A stretch of DNA of 64,000 bases from Campylobacter majalis. Its GTDB lineage: Bacteria; Campylobacterota; Campylobacteria; Campylobacterales; Campylobacteraceae. The notes below the pieces were generated by a model, which did no database searches, was not told the origin of the DNA, and was given only the letters and a program-made list of their open reading frames with translations. The DNA is taken from assembly GCF_905120465.1 (NCBI RefSeq), contig NZ_CAJHOF010000007.1:51794-115793 (forward strand). The letters are read 5' to 3'. How positions within the stretch are numbered: position 1 is the stretch's first letter; each line of letters opens with the position of its first letter. Shown in pieces: positions 1-10,395 of this stretch. The translations under genes were made by a program, and so were the position numbers.

Positions 1-1060
1 ATATTTAATCCACTATTTAATAATTTTACCAGCCAAATAATCTAATATCCAAAAATAAGCAAAGTGTGCCTAAAGGCAAATTTTAGTATTTGCATAAGCA
101 TGAATGTATGTGCAAATTTATACTTGCGTATGTTTTATACTGCATAAACGCCAATCACAAAAACATAACTAACGACATTTTTTAGTTAAAGAATGTGCAA
201 TAATTTGTTTGTCATGATAGATAAAGCTTTGACTTAGTTTATTGACTACAAATTATTTTGCTATTTTATATTGTTGGTTTTAGCAAATTTCTGCTTATAC
301 TAAACAATTATGATCTCACAAGATTTGGTTAATTTTATTTAATTCAAACCTATAAGCTTACATATACAAAAATTAAAGCAATCTCTATAATAGCGATAAC
401 GTTTTAAGCTATCATCTTGTAACGAGCGAAGCGAAGTTAAAAACCAACCTCCAAAACAAAAACACATCCATCATTTTAAATTTCTAAAAATTTATTAAAT
501 TTACCAATCAGTAAAGAAATATTTTGCTTTTAAAACTTAAAGTAGTAGCTTACTTTTATTTATGCAAGATAGTTAGCCAAAAACCACCTTTGTCTTTTGG
601 GGATTTATTTTGCCTACTGCTACTATTTTTGATTTAAGATGTTTTTATTGTTTAGTTGTTTTAAGACAAAATTTATTTTATAGTCTTTAATTTAAAAAAT
701 TAATTTAAATTTTCTTTGAAATTAATAACAGTAATTATATTTGTTTATTATAGCTTAGTGAGAGCTTACACTTTGTTGAGTTTTAAGTCTTTCATTGTAA
801 AGTCTTATATTAAGCAAATAAAATCACTTCTTGTAAAGCCGTAAATATATCAAAGTAATTTTAAACCAAAGATAAAACAAGCATAAATTTATTAAATAAA
901 CAAGGCAAGAGTATTGTTAAATCTAATGGGATTAAATTATCAAGCATATTTGAAAATGGAATTTGGGGTAAACTTAAACTCTAATACCATATATCAAAAA
1001 TACAAAGAGATCAAATTTGCTATCTAAGCTTTATAAAATATCTATCAAATCTATAGTTTG
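1..1060. other. Gene-free AT-rich stretch downstream of accA
   Basis: No convincing gene is visible in this first kilobase, which is AT-rich with stops in all frames. The longest coding-like piece is an open stretch of about 40 codons at 865-984 on the plus strand. It has no start codon or ribosome binding site and ends in TAA, so at best it is the tail of a lost gene. A short GCGAA-type repeat lies near 423-436. No tRNA-like or terminator-like structure was recognised. Because accA runs leftward, its transcript end probably lies here. Confidence 0.6.
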
Positions 1061-1999
1061 TTAGCTTTCAACATAACTTCCAATAGACAAAATCTTTTGC
1101 ATTCTATTTTCAATTAATTCACTAATGCTAAGCTTTTCTAGCTCTTCAAGTTTAGTTAAAAAATATTCACCAAGTGCTTTTGCTGCAGCAACTTTATCTC
1201 TATGGGCACCATTTATTGGCTCATCTATAACATCATCTATGAGCTGTAGTTTTTTTAAGTCATCAGCTGTTATTTTCATCGCTTTTGTAGCTTGCTCTTG
1301 TTTAGATGGATCATTCCACAATATAGCAGCACAACCTTCTGGAGAAATAACAGAAAAAACAGAATTTTTCATCATTGCTAATCTATCAGCTACACCGATA
1401 GCTAATGCACCACCGCTACCACCTTCACCTATCACAACGGCTATTGTCGGTGTTTTTAGATAGGCAAATTCATATAAATTTTTTGCTATAGCCTCACTCT
1501 GACCACGTTCTTCAGCCCCAACACCAGGATAAGCACCAGGAGTATCTATTAAAAATAAAATAGGCAGATTAAACTTCTCAGCCATTTTCGCAACTCTTAG
1601 AGCTTTTCTGTAACCTTCAGGATGTGGCATACCAAAATTTCGCCTTAGTTTATTTTTAGTTCCACGCCCTTTTTGTTCGCCGATAACAACCACTTGTCTG
1701 CCATCTAAATAACCTATAAAACACACTATCGCAGGATCATCACGATATGCTCTATCTCCGTGTATTTCATGGTAATCACTCAAAAGCGATCTAACATAAT
1801 CAAGAGCATAGGGTCTATCTGGATGACGTGCTAATTGCAAACGCTGATACTCATTTAAATTTTTATAAACTTTTAAAGTTTCTTTTGCAAGATTTTTATT
1901 TAAAATTTCAACAGCATGCTCATCGCCACGAATCTTTGCTGTTGCTATATCATCGTCGATCTGCTTTATACTTTTTTCAAAATCTAGATAGCTTGACAT
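1061..1999 (-). CDS. accA: Acetyl-CoA carboxylase, carboxyltransferase subunit alpha
   Basis: AccA is one half of the carboxyltransferase that moves the carboxyl group from carboxybiotin to acetyl-CoA to make malonyl-CoA, the first committed step of fatty-acid synthesis. It acts in the cytosol with AccD. The 312-residue product has the usual length. The crotonase-type core shows GEQKGRG (107-113), IDTPGAYPG (151-159), the glycine-rich [10 protein letters not shown] (191-200) and [13 protein letters not shown] (216-228). It starts 2 bp after the fabF stop, so the two are surely co-transcribed as the distal part of a fatty-acid operon. accD is not in the window. Confidence 0.97.
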   Translation of the reverse strand: MSSYLDFEKSIKQIDDDIATAKIRGDEHAVEILNKNLAKETLKVYKNLNEYQRLQLARHPDRPYALDYVRSLLSDYHEIHGDRAYRDDPAIVCFIGYLDGRQVVVIGEQKGRGTKNKLRRNFGMPHPEGYRKALRVAKMAEKFNLPILFLIDTPGAYPGVGAEERGQSEAIAKNLYEFAYLKTPTIAVVIGEGGSGGALAIGVADRLAMMKNSVFSVISPEGCAAILWNDPSKQEQATKAMKITADDLKKLQLIDDVIDEPINGAHRDKVAAAKALGEYFLTKLEELEKLSISELIENRMQKILSIGSYVES

Positions 2000-2001
2000 T
2001 T

Positions 2002-3210
2002 TTAGTCCATTTTCTTAAATATCACTGAACCATTAGTGCCACCAAAACCAAAAGAGTTACTCATGACAGCTTTAAGCTCAACATGTCTTGCTTGATTTGG
2101 CACGTAGTCTAAATCGCAATCTGGATCTTGATTTTCATAATTTATAGTTGGTGGAATTATGCTATCACGAATAGACATAACAGATATGACTGCCTCTATC
2201 GCACCAGCTGCACCTAAACAATGTCCGGTTTGCCCCTTTGTGGAACTTACAGGCGGACATTTGTCGCCAAATAGCTCTTTTAGTGCTGCTGTTTCATTTT
2301 TATCATTTGTAGGAGTTGATGTGCCATGTGCATTTACATAATCGATACTAACATTTGCCATATTTAATGCTTGTTTCATCGCACTTAATGGTCCTTGTAA
2401 AGACGGAGATGTTATATGATACGCATCGCCACTCTCACCAAAGCCAACTATCTCAGCATATATTCTAGCACCTCTAGCTACTGCACTCTCATACTCTTCA
2501 AGCACAAGAGCACCAGCACCCTCACCCATAACAAAGCCGTCTCTATCAGCATCAAACGGACGAGAAGCTTTTTGTGGTTCATCGTTTCTGGTAGATAGTG
2601 CCTTCATCGCAGCAAAACCGCCAACACCAACGCCACATATGGTTGATTCAGCACCAACAACTAACATCTGTCTTGCTTGACCTATCATGATACATTTTGT
2701 AGCTTGACTAAGTGCGTGAGTTCCAGCTGCACATGCTGTTACGCTAGATAAGTTTGGTCCTTTTAGACCATGGTTTATAGCAACTATCCCACCTAGCATA
2801 TTTACCAGTGCTGATGGAATGAAAAATGGAGAAATTTTACGAACACCTTTTTCTAAAAGTATGTTTGAGTTTTTCTCTATATTTGGCAATCCACCGATAC
2901 CAGCTGCCGAACTTACACCAAAATTTTCACCATCAAACTCACTAAAATTTGCATCTTGCATAGCTTCTTTTGAAGCTTTTATGCCAAGTTGTATGAAGCG
3001 ATCTACTTTTTTAACCTCTTTGCCATCAAGCACACTAAGCGGATCAAAGTCTGTAATCTCAGCTGCAATTTGAACAGGAAAATCACTAACATCAAATGAT
3101 GTTATACGCTTAACACCAGTCCTACCTTCACAAATCGCCTTAAAAGAGCTCTCTTTATCAAGCCCAAGTGCGGTTATCATACCAATGCCTGTTACTACAA
3201 CTCGCTTCAA
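2002..3210 (-). CDS. fabF: Beta-ketoacyl-ACP synthase II
   Basis: FabF is the condensing enzyme that elongates acyl-ACP with malonyl-ACP. The catalytic triad is intact: Cys160 in VTACAAG, His295 in NAHGTSTP and His330 in KGQTGHCLG. The C-terminal GFGGTNGS loop (388-395) is also present. At 402 residues it is close to the family norm. It lies 23 bp after acpP and 2 bp before accA on the same strand, so substrate carrier, condensing enzyme and carboxylase subunit form one unit. Confidence 0.98.
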   Translation of the reverse strand: MKRVVVTGIGMITALGLDKESSFKAICEGRTGVKRITSFDVSDFPVQIAAEITDFDPLSVLDGKEVKKVDRFIQLGIKASKEAMQDANFSEFDGENFGVSSAAGIGGLPNIEKNSNILLEKGVRKISPFFIPSALVNMLGGIVAINHGLKGPNLSSVTACAAGTHALSQATKCIMIGQARQMLVVGAESTICGVGVGGFAAMKALSTRNDEPQKASRPFDADRDGFVMGEGAGALVLEEYESAVARGARIYAEIVGFGESGDAYHITSPSLQGPLSAMKQALNMANVSIDYVNAHGTSTPTNDKNETAALKELFGDKCPPVSSTKGQTGHCLGAAGAIEAVISVMSIRDSIIPPTINYENQDPDCDLDYVPNQARHVELKAVMSNSFGFGGTNGSVIFKKMD

Positions 3211-3233
3211 TACTTCTCCTTTAAAACGGCAAA

Positions 3234-3467
3234 TTACTTGCCAAGTTTCTCTATATAGCTTACTACATCAGATATGCTAATTAGCTTTTCAGCTTCGCTA
3301 TCTGGAATTTCAACGTCAAATTTCTCTTCTAACGCCATAACTAGCTCAACAACATCAAGGCTATCAGCACCTAGATCTTCAATTATCTTAGACTCAAGTT
3401 TAACTGCGTCTGGCTCAACACTTAGCTGCTCCACAACTACATCTCTTACATCTTCAAATATTGCCAT
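3234..3467 (-). CDS. acpP: Acyl carrier protein
   Basis: This is the small acidic carrier that holds growing acyl chains on a phosphopantetheine arm. The attachment serine is Ser36 in [10 protein letters not shown], and the 77-residue length is typical. The start is the ATG at 3467. An AAGGAG ribosome binding site sits just upstream and the protein begins MAIFEDV, as expected for the family. A longer frame starting at 3497 would add ten residues with no counterpart and skip this site. fabF follows 23 bp later and fabG lies about 70 bp upstream. Confidence 0.97.
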   Translation of the reverse strand: MAIFEDVRDVVVEQLSVEPDAVKLESKIIEDLGADSLDVVELVMALEEKFDVEIPDSEAEKLISISDVVSYIEKLGK

Positions 3468-3537
3468 TTTTGTTCTCCTTGTAAAAATTCGCCACAATTT
3501 TATAATAAATAAGCTTTTATTTGTTTTAAATGCTTAT

Positions 3538-4281
3538 TTACATATACATACCGCCATTTACTTTTAAAATATCACCCGTAATATAGCTAGAATAATCGCT
3601 TAATAAAAACGCCACAGCATTAGCAACCTCATCAGCACTTCCAAGTCTATTTAGCGGTATGGATTTTGTATATGCTTGTTTAATCTCATCACTTAATACC
3701 TCAGTCATTTCAGTCTGTATAAAGCCTGGTGTGATTGCGTTAAATCTGACATTTCTACTCGCACCCTCTTTTGCAAAACTTTTTGTCATAGCTATCATGC
3801 CACCCTTACTTGCTGAGTAATTCACCTGTCCAGCGTTACCCATTTCGCCAACTATTGAAGCTATATTTACCACCGCACCAAAACGCTTTTTACTCATTAC
3901 TTTTAAAGCTTCACGAGAACCAATAAATGCAGAGGTTAAGTTTGCATCAATTACGCTTGTAAATTCATCAGTTTTCATCCTTAACGCAAGCTTGTCGTTT
4001 GTGATACCAGCATTATTTACTAGATAACTTAACTCGCCGTCGCTATCTACGATTAAATTTATACCTTTTATAAATTCATCTTCATCAGTTACGTCAAATT
4101 TAATAACCGCTGCCGCTCCGCCATTTGCAACAATCTCATCTTTTAATGCATCTGCTAATTCTGGTTTTGAGCGATAATTTATCCATACTTTTAGCCCCAT
4201 TTTTGCTAACACTCTAGCAATATCTGCACCTATTCCGCGACTAGCACCTGTTACTAATACGTTTTTTCCACTAAATTTCAT
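3538..4281 (-). CDS. fabG: 3-oxoacyl-ACP reductase
   Basis: FabG is the NADPH-dependent short-chain dehydrogenase that reduces 3-oxoacyl-ACP in each elongation cycle. Visible motifs are the cofactor loop TGASRGIG (11-18), NNAG (89-92), and the catalytic Ser142, Tyr155 and Lys159 (YSASK). The C-terminal GDILKVNGG is also typical. At 247 residues it has family length. It stands first in the fabG-acpP-fabF-accA run and 36 bp after map. With four fatty-acid genes beside it, assignment to fatty-acid synthesis rather than another short-chain dehydrogenase role is secure. Confidence 0.96.
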   Translation of the reverse strand: MKFSGKNVLVTGASRGIGADIARVLAKMGLKVWINYRSKPELADALKDEIVANGGAAAVIKFDVTDEDEFIKGINLIVDSDGELSYLVNNAGITNDKLALRMKTDEFTSVIDANLTSAFIGSREALKVMSKKRFGAVVNIASIVGEMGNAGQVNYSASKGGMIAMTKSFAKEGASRNVRFNAITPGFIQTEMTEVLSDEIKQAYTKSIPLNRLGSADEVANAVAFLLSDYSSYITGDILKVNGGMYM

Positions 4282-4317
4282 AAAATTTCCTTTCTTAATT
4301 TTAATATTATTTTGTAA

Positions 4318-5076
4318 TTATATTTGACTTAAAATTTCAGCTTTACCATCTATTATAGCGACACAATGTTCGTAGTGAGACGTGCGTAATCCATCCTTGC
4401 TTGTTACTGCCCATTTATCATCGGCGATAACCGGAGTGCCGTCTTTTTGACATATCATTGGCTCTATACAAAAAACCATGCCATTTTTTATCTTCGGACC
4501 AGCCTTTGCATTAAATCCCTCTAAATAGTTTGGTACTTCCGGTTCTTCGTGAGGGCGTCTTCCTATGCCGTGTCCGCAAAAGCCACGAAGCGGTTCATAT
4601 CCACGCGCGATTATAAATTTCTCTATCTCAAGACTAAGCTCTTTAAAGTGCATACCAGCTCTAATATAATCGATCGCAAAATAAAGAGCGTCTTTGCTAC
4701 AACTTATAAGCCTTTCATCTTGGGCTGAAATTTTTCCAACGCCAAATGTTCTAGCACTATCGCCAAAATACCCATTTAAATTTGAACCTATATCAACACT
4801 GACTATATCGCCATCTTGCAAAACATAGTCATTTGGTATGCCGTGTATTACGACTTCATTTAAACTTATACAAGCTGCGTTTGGAAATCCATACAGCCCT
4901 TTAAAAGCTGGTTTTGCACCTTGAGATCTTATCATGTCTTCGCATATTTTATCAATCTGCAACAAACTCATGCCAGGCTTTATTATATCTTGGATATGAT
5001 TTAATGTTTTTGCAACTATTTCATTTGCTTTTCTTATCTCTATAATATCTTTTTTTTGATATATATTTATAGCCAT
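4318..5076 (-). CDS. map: Methionine aminopeptidase type I
   Basis: This enzyme removes the initiator methionine from nascent proteins. All five metal ligands can be placed: Asp95 (VDIGS), Asp106 (GDSART), His169 (GHGIGR), Glu205 (IEPM) and Glu236 (YEHCVA). The substrate-contacting His79 is also present (VIHGI). The length of 252 residues fits type Ia. In many bacteria map sits next to secY in the ribosomal operon. Here it is placed between the fatty-acid genes and proA, all on the minus strand. An AT-rich gap of 77 bp separates it from proA. Confidence 0.97.
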   Translation of the reverse strand: MAINIYQKKDIIEIRKANEIVAKTLNHIQDIIKPGMSLLQIDKICEDMIRSQGAKPAFKGLYGFPNAACISLNEVVIHGIPNDYVLQDGDIVSVDIGSNLNGYFGDSARTFGVGKISAQDERLISCSKDALYFAIDYIRAGMHFKELSLEIEKFIIARGYEPLRGFCGHGIGRRPHEEPEVPNYLEGFNAKAGPKIKNGMVFCIEPMICQKDGTPVIADDKWAVTSKDGLRTSHYEHCVAIIDGKAEILSQI

Positions 5077-5153
5077 CTTTTGCCTTAAAATTTTTGCAAA
5101 AGTCTATCAAAAAAATACTTAAATATAAAATTTCAATTCACTTCAAAATACAA

Positions 5154-6401
5154 CTACCTAGTTTGTCCATTGCCACGAACAATATACTTATACGTCGTTA
5201 GCTCCCTAACCCCCATAGGTCCTCTTGCATGAAGCTTTTGCGTAGATATGCCTATCTCTCCACCAAAGCCAAACTCCCCGCCATCACTAAATCTAGTCGA
5301 AGCATTTGCATACACTACAGCACTATCTACAGCATTTAAAAATCTTTCTAAATTTTCATAATCCTTTGACAAGATTGCATCTGAGTGTCCGCTTGAATAT
5401 TCGTTAATGTAGCAAATAGCATCATCTATGCAACCTACCACTTTAACTAGTAAAATCATATCTAAAAACTCAGCTCCAAAGTCTAGCTCATTAGCCTTTT
5501 TGACATTTTCAAATCCATCGTAATTTTCATAAATTTCACCTTCAAGTCTAAGCTTGACATCGCTAAGTTCAGCTATTAAAACAGGCATGATCTTATCAAT
5601 TACATTGCGATGCAAAATCACACATTCAACAGCATTGCAAACGCTAGGACGTTGGGTTTTGGCATTTTTAATTATACGCACAGCATCTGGTATATCAGCA
5701 CTCTCATCAACGTAGATATGACAAACACCAGCACCAGTTTGGATGACTGGTATAGTCGCATTTTTTATAATATGCTCTTTTAATCCCTTGCCGCCACGCG
5801 GTATTAAAATATCTATATAATTATCCATGCGTATTAGCTCATCTACACTTTGCCTATTTGTATCTTTTATGAGCGTAACAGCACCGCTTGGCAAACCAAA
5901 CATAGCACCAGTTTGATTAAAAATTTTTTCTAAAACTATATTTGAGTGTATTGCACTTGCTGAACCACGTAAAATCACAGCATTTTGAGATTTTAAGGCA
6001 AGTGCAGCAACGTCTATCGTGACATTTGGACGACTCTCATAAATCACACCCAAAACGCCCAGCGGCACACGCACCTTTGAAATTTGCATACCATTTTCGT
6101 GTCGCCAACCGCCAAGTATCTCGCCAACTGGATCAGCTAAATTTGCCACCTGCAACACCCCAGCCGCCATAGCCTCTATGCGTGCATCTGTTAGTGTCAA
6201 GCGATCAAGCAACGCATCACTTAGACCGCTATCTTTGCCATTTTTTAGATCGAGTAAATTTTGCTCTTTTATCTGCTCTTTTTTGGCGATTAGCTCGTTT
6301 GCTACGGCGTTTAAGATCTCATTTTTCGTGCGAGTTTGTAGGGATTTTAAAGCCAAACTGGCTAACTTTGCTTGTTTTGCCAAGCTTAAAATTTCACTCA
6401 T
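5154..6401 (-). CDS. proA: Gamma-glutamyl phosphate reductase
   Basis: ProA carries out the second step of proline synthesis, the NADPH-dependent reduction of gamma-glutamyl phosphate to glutamate semialdehyde. It belongs to the aldehyde dehydrogenase fold. The catalytic cysteine is Cys255 in RPSVCNAVE. The substrate-site segment VIYESRPNVT (119-128) and the IPRGGKGL loop (200-207) are present. Its 415 residues match the family. It lies 11 bp after proB on the same strand, so kinase and reductase are made together, consistent with channelling of the unstable acyl phosphate. Confidence 0.97.
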   Translation of the reverse strand: MSEILSLAKQAKLASLALKSLQTRTKNEILNAVANELIAKKEQIKEQNLLDLKNGKDSGLSDALLDRLTLTDARIEAMAAGVLQVANLADPVGEILGGWRHENGMQISKVRVPLGVLGVIYESRPNVTIDVAALALKSQNAVILRGSASAIHSNIVLEKIFNQTGAMFGLPSGAVTLIKDTNRQSVDELIRMDNYIDILIPRGGKGLKEHIIKNATIPVIQTGAGVCHIYVDESADIPDAVRIIKNAKTQRPSVCNAVECVILHRNVIDKIMPVLIAELSDVKLRLEGEIYENYDGFENVKKANELDFGAEFLDMILLVKVVGCIDDAICYINEYSSGHSDAILSKDYENLERFLNAVDSAVVYANASTRFSDGGEFGFGGEIGISTQKLHARGPMGVRELTTYKYIVRGNGQTR

Positions 6402-6412
6402 ATTTTACCTTT

Positions 6413-7537
6413 CTAAACAAGTGCTAGATTATCTATATGAACTATCTCTTCGTCATATTTGTAACCTAAAATTTCCTCTATCTCATCGCTTTTTCGCCCT
6501 GTGATTTGATTTATTTCAGCAGACGAGTAGTTGCTAATACCACGCGCTAAAAGATCTGAGTTTTGGTTTAAAATTTCAACAACAGCTCCTCTTTCAAACT
6601 CCATCTTAACATCTTTTATCCCCACGCTTAACAAGCTTTTGCCATTTTTTAGGGCATTTTCTGCTCCGCTATCTATGATGATAGCTCCACTTTTTGCAGA
6701 GCCGTAGCCTAGCCAGTATTTTTTTGAGTTTAGCTTTTTGTCTTGGCGTAAAAAAAGTGTTCCTATCTCATCGCCACGGACTATATTCACGATATTTTGC
6801 GGATTTGAGCCACTTGCTATTACTAAATTTGTTCCGCCCTTAGTTGCCATATCAGCAGCTATTATCTTTGTTTTCATGCCACCAGTGCCAAATTTACTCC
6901 CCTCGCTACCCGCCATATTTTTGATATTTTGATCGATCTTTTTTACGATATTTATAAATTTTGCGTCCTTAAACTCACTAGGATTTTTATCATAAAGTCC
7001 GTCTATATCGCTTAAAATGATGAGTAAATCCGCTTCCACAAGTCCTGCAACAAGGGCTGAAAGCGTGTCGTTATCGCCGACCTTAACGCCCTTTATACCA
7101 TCGCCTACGACTGGGTCATTTTCGTTTATGATAGGGATTATCTTTTTTGAAAGTAGCGAGTTGCAAACATTTTTGATATTTAAATATCTCTTTCGGTCGC
7201 TAAAATCATCTTTTGTGAGCAAAAGTTGAGCTATATTTTTACCATAAGCCCAAAATAAAATTTGATAAAGATGTATGAGCGAAACTTGTCCGATGGCTGC
7301 TAGTGCTTGTTTTTCAGTTATGGACTTTGGTTTTTTATCTAGTTTTAGCTCACCTATGCCTGCTCCAACTGCACCAGAAGTAACAAAAACTACATCTATA
7401 TCATCATTTAACTTGCTTAAATTTGCTACGATTTGCTTTATCTTTGGTTCATTTAGTGAGCCATTATCGTTAGTAAGTGTAGAAGTACCTATCTTTACGA
7501 CTACTCGTTTTATGTTTTTTAAAAGCTCTTTTCTCAT
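6413..7537 (-). CDS. proB: Glutamate 5-kinase
   Basis: ProB phosphorylates glutamate to gamma-glutamyl phosphate, opening the proline pathway, and is the usual point of proline feedback. The N-terminal amino-acid-kinase domain (about 1-255) shows VKIGTSTLT near residue 15, the SGAVGAG loop and the late GTGGMKTKI motif. The last 95 or so residues have the PUA-domain pattern (GAVVEIL, LLARGISNYSS). At 374 residues it is the long, PUA-bearing form. It is the first gene of the proB-proA pair, and the autotransporter terminator lies just upstream. Confidence 0.97.
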   Translation of the reverse strand: MRKELLKNIKRVVVKIGTSTLTNDNGSLNEPKIKQIVANLSKLNDDIDVVFVTSGAVGAGIGELKLDKKPKSITEKQALAAIGQVSLIHLYQILFWAYGKNIAQLLLTKDDFSDRKRYLNIKNVCNSLLSKKIIPIINENDPVVGDGIKGVKVGDNDTLSALVAGLVEADLLIILSDIDGLYDKNPSEFKDAKFINIVKKIDQNIKNMAGSEGSKFGTGGMKTKIIAADMATKGGTNLVIASGSNPQNIVNIVRGDEIGTLFLRQDKKLNSKKYWLGYGSAKSGAIIIDSGAENALKNGKSLLSVGIKDVKMEFERGAVVEILNQNSDLLARGISNYSSAEINQITGRKSDEIEEILGYKYDEEIVHIDNLALV

Positions 7538-7623
7538 ACTTTGCCCCTAAAATTTCATCAAATAATAGCAGGTTTAATGTAAAAATTTGCTTTTTATGTA
7601 AAGAGTTGGGATGGAAATTTAAA

Positions 7624-7645
7624 AGTGGCAGTTTAAACTGCCACT
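7624..7645 (-). terminator. Terminator of the autotransporter gene
   Basis: A perfect 22-bp palindrome (AGTGGCAGTTT and its complement, 11-bp arms) lies 12 bp past the autotransporter stop. On the minus strand it is followed by TTTTAAATTT, giving a Rho-independent terminator. It separates the autotransporter from proB. Confidence 0.8.
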
Positions 7646-7656
7646 AAAAGTAGATT

Positions 7657-10353
7657 TTAAAACTTATATCTTACACCAAATGTGCCACTATAATACTTCT
7701 CATCCTCTTTGGTCTTTAAGCCAAAGTTGATATTTGTAGATAGGGTAGGAGTTATAGCAAATTCTGCACCAGTTTGTAGGGTAAAGTAGCCTTTTTTAGA
7801 TTTATCTTTGTCAAACACTATATTGTTTTTTGAGCCTACAAAGCTTATAGATGCATCATCTTGTGCTTTGTAAATTTCACGCTCAAATCCCGGCTGAATA
7901 TAAAAATAGCTTCCATCAGCTACATACTTGCGTATCTCTGTACTTAAATTTAGTGTAAGCTCTTTATATTTCTTTGCATTTATATTAACAGGTAGATTTC
8001 CATTTTCTTTTAGTTGTCCATTTTTTAGCCAAAGGTAAGATAGTCCAACAGCAGGCTTAACAAACGCTGCATTTGTTAGATCAAACACATATCCATAGTT
8101 AAGGTCAAAAGATGCAAATTTTGATGTATATTTACCATCATTTTTAGATACTCCATTTGATAAAACTACACTACGATTTGTCTTATTTTTAGCTACACCA
8201 AAAGATACTTTTGTATCTATCTCGTGGTTATACATAAAATGTCTAGCATATACACCTACCTCATAGTTGTTTGCTTTGTTTGTTAAAGTTCTATCTTCGT
8301 GCTTAGACTTAGCAAGAGTTGTAAATCCACCTACAATAGTATCATCAAATACCTTATCATATCCAAGACTAAATCCATACATCTTAGCTTTTGCGTCATT
8401 TTTTAGGCTTGCTTTTGCACCGATAGCATTTGCCCATAGGTTATTATCGTATTTATATCTATCTGTATATGTTCTAACTACTGAGCCAAGAGTATCGCCA
8501 CTATCAGCAAAAGCCTCGCCTTTTAGATTATTTATAGCGTAAGCTAAGGCTAAATTTTCATTAAATGGATTTGATAGCTTTGCAAGGCGAGTTTTTGTAG
8601 ATAGCTCTGAGTTAAATTTAGTTATCTTTGTTGGGGCATTTGCATGGATATTATCACTAGCATTGCTAAGCGAGTCAGAGATCGCCACTATGTCACTATC
8701 TGGTGTCTTTCTAGTCATTATGCCTTTATCAAATAACGCCTCTGCAACTTGCTCTTCTTGTTTATTTTTAGCATCTACAAACACTCCTACATCCTTCATG
8801 CCATTTTTAGCGTTTTGTAATGCCTCTTTTGCATCTTCTATATTTCCCTTTGCTACCAACAACTGATCATTTGCAGTACTAACTTTATCTTCCAGTTCTC
8901 CAATCTCAGCATCCGCAGCTCTTATTTTATTTGATTTTTCTTCAGCTAGTGCTTGAAGCTCTTTTACGACTTTACCTATATCATCTTTTTTATTAACCAT
9001 ATCACTATCATCTGCTACACTACTTATTTTATTTTCGATCTCGTCAAGTTTTTTATGGATATCTTTTAAATTTGAATCCACTTGTCCTCTTACGCTTTGA
9101 AATGCTAGCAATGCAACTTCTTTTTTATATTGTTGAGCAACTTGAGGTAATTCAGACTTTATAGCATCTAACCCCCGCTTTATTCTGTTTATACCCTCTT
9201 GTGTCTTATCCTCTTGACTTAACACACCGGGATCTATGACCTCATCTATTTTTTTAGCTAGCTTATCTTTTGCTTCTTGAAGACTTTTAGCATCTTGCTG
9301 CTGTTGTTTCTCTTTTTGAGCTAAGTTCTTTTTGCTATCATCTAAAATTTCAAACATAGCCTTTTTCTCTTCTTGTTTAGCATTGGCACCTAGCTGCTGC
9401 CTTGTTTGGTCTAATTTTGCTTGAGCTTGCTTTAGCTTCTCTTCTTCTGGTGCGATATCCCCTTTCGCTTTATTTAAAGCTGCTTCCGCGTTTTGTAAGC
9501 TTGTTTCCGTATGTTTTTTTGCCCCATCTGCATCTTGCACAGCCCGCTTAACTGCATTTAACTGAGCCTCTGCCGATACTTGCTCTTTCGTTTTTTGGTC
9601 TAAATTTTTAACTATTTTCTCAAGCTCACCTTGGAGTTGTTTAATTTTTTCAGCACTATCTGCAATAGAATTAACAACATCTTCACTTAATATATCTTTA
9701 TTCCTTTGCGCTTCCTCTTTTATCTCTTTTATATAATCATTTATAATTTTCAAATCATTAGAAATATCATCTTCTTGTGCATCTGCAACTGCTCGTTTTA
9801 TCTGTTCAAGTCTGTCAGCCTGTCCTTGCAAAAGAGAGCTAGAGCCATTAAGCTGCTTACTTACTTTATTTAGATCTTCTTGTAAATCTTCTTTTGTTTT
9901 TGATGTAAAATCTTGCATCTTAGTAAGTTCATCTAACTCTTTTGTAATATCTTCTATGTTTCCTCTTTGCGGATTATTACTAATAGCTTCTTTTAGTTTA
10001 GGATCTTGTATTTTATCTAAATTATCTTTTCTTATTTTAGACTGTTTCTCAATTTCAGCATCTTTTTCAGTTTTTTGATTATTTAATTGTTTAAAAGCAT
10101 TATCAGCCGCTTCTTTCTGTGCGGTTGCCTTTTCTTCTTGAGCTTTAGTTAACTTAATTTGCTCCTCATCTTTTTTCTGCTGTGCTTTTAGCTGGTCTAT
10201 CTCTTTTGAGTATTGTTTTAATCGCATTTTTACTATGTCCAAACTAGCCTCAGCTTCATTTCTTGCTACAATATCATCTTTTAAGCTAGCAAACGCACCT
10301 GTACTTAAACTTGCACCTATAATCGCGATACAGGCAATCTTTGAAAATTTCAT
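7657..10353 (-). CDS. Autotransporter with a long coiled-coil passenger
   Basis: The 898-residue product starts at the ATG at 10353, which has an AAGGAG site upstream and opens a clear signal peptide (cut near FA-S, residue 23). A frame open to 10407 would bury that signal. Residues about 25-545 are almost wholly charged heptad-like sequence (runs of K, E, Q, D with A and L), predicting long alpha-helical coiled coils. Residues about 640-898 look like an autotransporter beta-barrel: alternating aromatic strands (LWANAIG, YGFSLGYD) ending in GVRYKF with a terminal phenylalanine. Family knowledge: the barrel inserts in the outer membrane and exposes the passenger. Inference: a surface fibre or adhesin. 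Classical passengers are beta-helical, so a helical one is unusual. No protease or haemagglutinin motif was seen. It stands alone, with its own promoter and terminator. Confidence 0.8.
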   Translation of the reverse strand: MKFSKIACIAIIGASLSTGAFASLKDDIVARNEAEASLDIVKMRLKQYSKEIDQLKAQQKKDEEQIKLTKAQEEKATAQKEAADNAFKQLNNQKTEKDAEIEKQSKIRKDNLDKIQDPKLKEAISNNPQRGNIEDITKELDELTKMQDFTSKTKEDLQEDLNKVSKQLNGSSSLLQGQADRLEQIKRAVADAQEDDISNDLKIINDYIKEIKEEAQRNKDILSEDVVNSIADSAEKIKQLQGELEKIVKNLDQKTKEQVSAEAQLNAVKRAVQDADGAKKHTETSLQNAEAALNKAKGDIAPEEEKLKQAQAKLDQTRQQLGANAKQEEKKAMFEILDDSKKNLAQKEKQQQQDAKSLQEAKDKLAKKIDEVIDPGVLSQEDKTQEGINRIKRGLDAIKSELPQVAQQYKKEVALLAFQSVRGQVDSNLKDIHKKLDEIENKISSVADDSDMVNKKDDIGKVVKELQALAEEKSNKIRAADAEIGELEDKVSTANDQLLVAKGNIEDAKEALQNAKNGMKDVGVFVDAKNKQEEQVAEALFDKGIMTRKTPDSDIVAISDSLSNASDNIHANAPTKITKFNSELSTKTRLAKLSNPFNENLALAYAINNLKGEAFADSGDTLGSVVRTYTDRYKYDNNLWANAIGAKASLKNDAKAKMYGFSLGYDKVFDDTIVGGFTTLAKSKHEDRTLTNKANNYEVGVYARHFMYNHEIDTKVSFGVAKNKTNRSVVLSNGVSKNDGKYTSKFASFDLNYGYVFDLTNAAFVKPAVGLSYLWLKNGQLKENGNLPVNINAKKYKELTLNLSTEIRKYVADGSYFYIQPGFEREIYKAQDDASISFVGSKNNIVFDKDKSKKGYFTLQTGAEFAITPTLSTNINFGLKTKEDEKYYSGTFGVRYKF

Positions 10354-10395
10354 TATAAAACTCCTTAAAATATATCTAATGTAAAAACTATGGAT

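Noticed and set aside
423..436. Short GCGAA-type tandem near 430
   Set aside because: Only two or three imperfect units; no array or known element.
865..984. 40-codon open stretch near accA
   Set aside because: Has no start codon and no recognisable similarity; noted only as a possible tail of a lost gene.
5049..5058. Run of eight T at the start of map
   Set aside because: It encodes the ordinary QKKDI residues near the map N-terminus; the frame is intact and the run is short, so phase variation is not supported.
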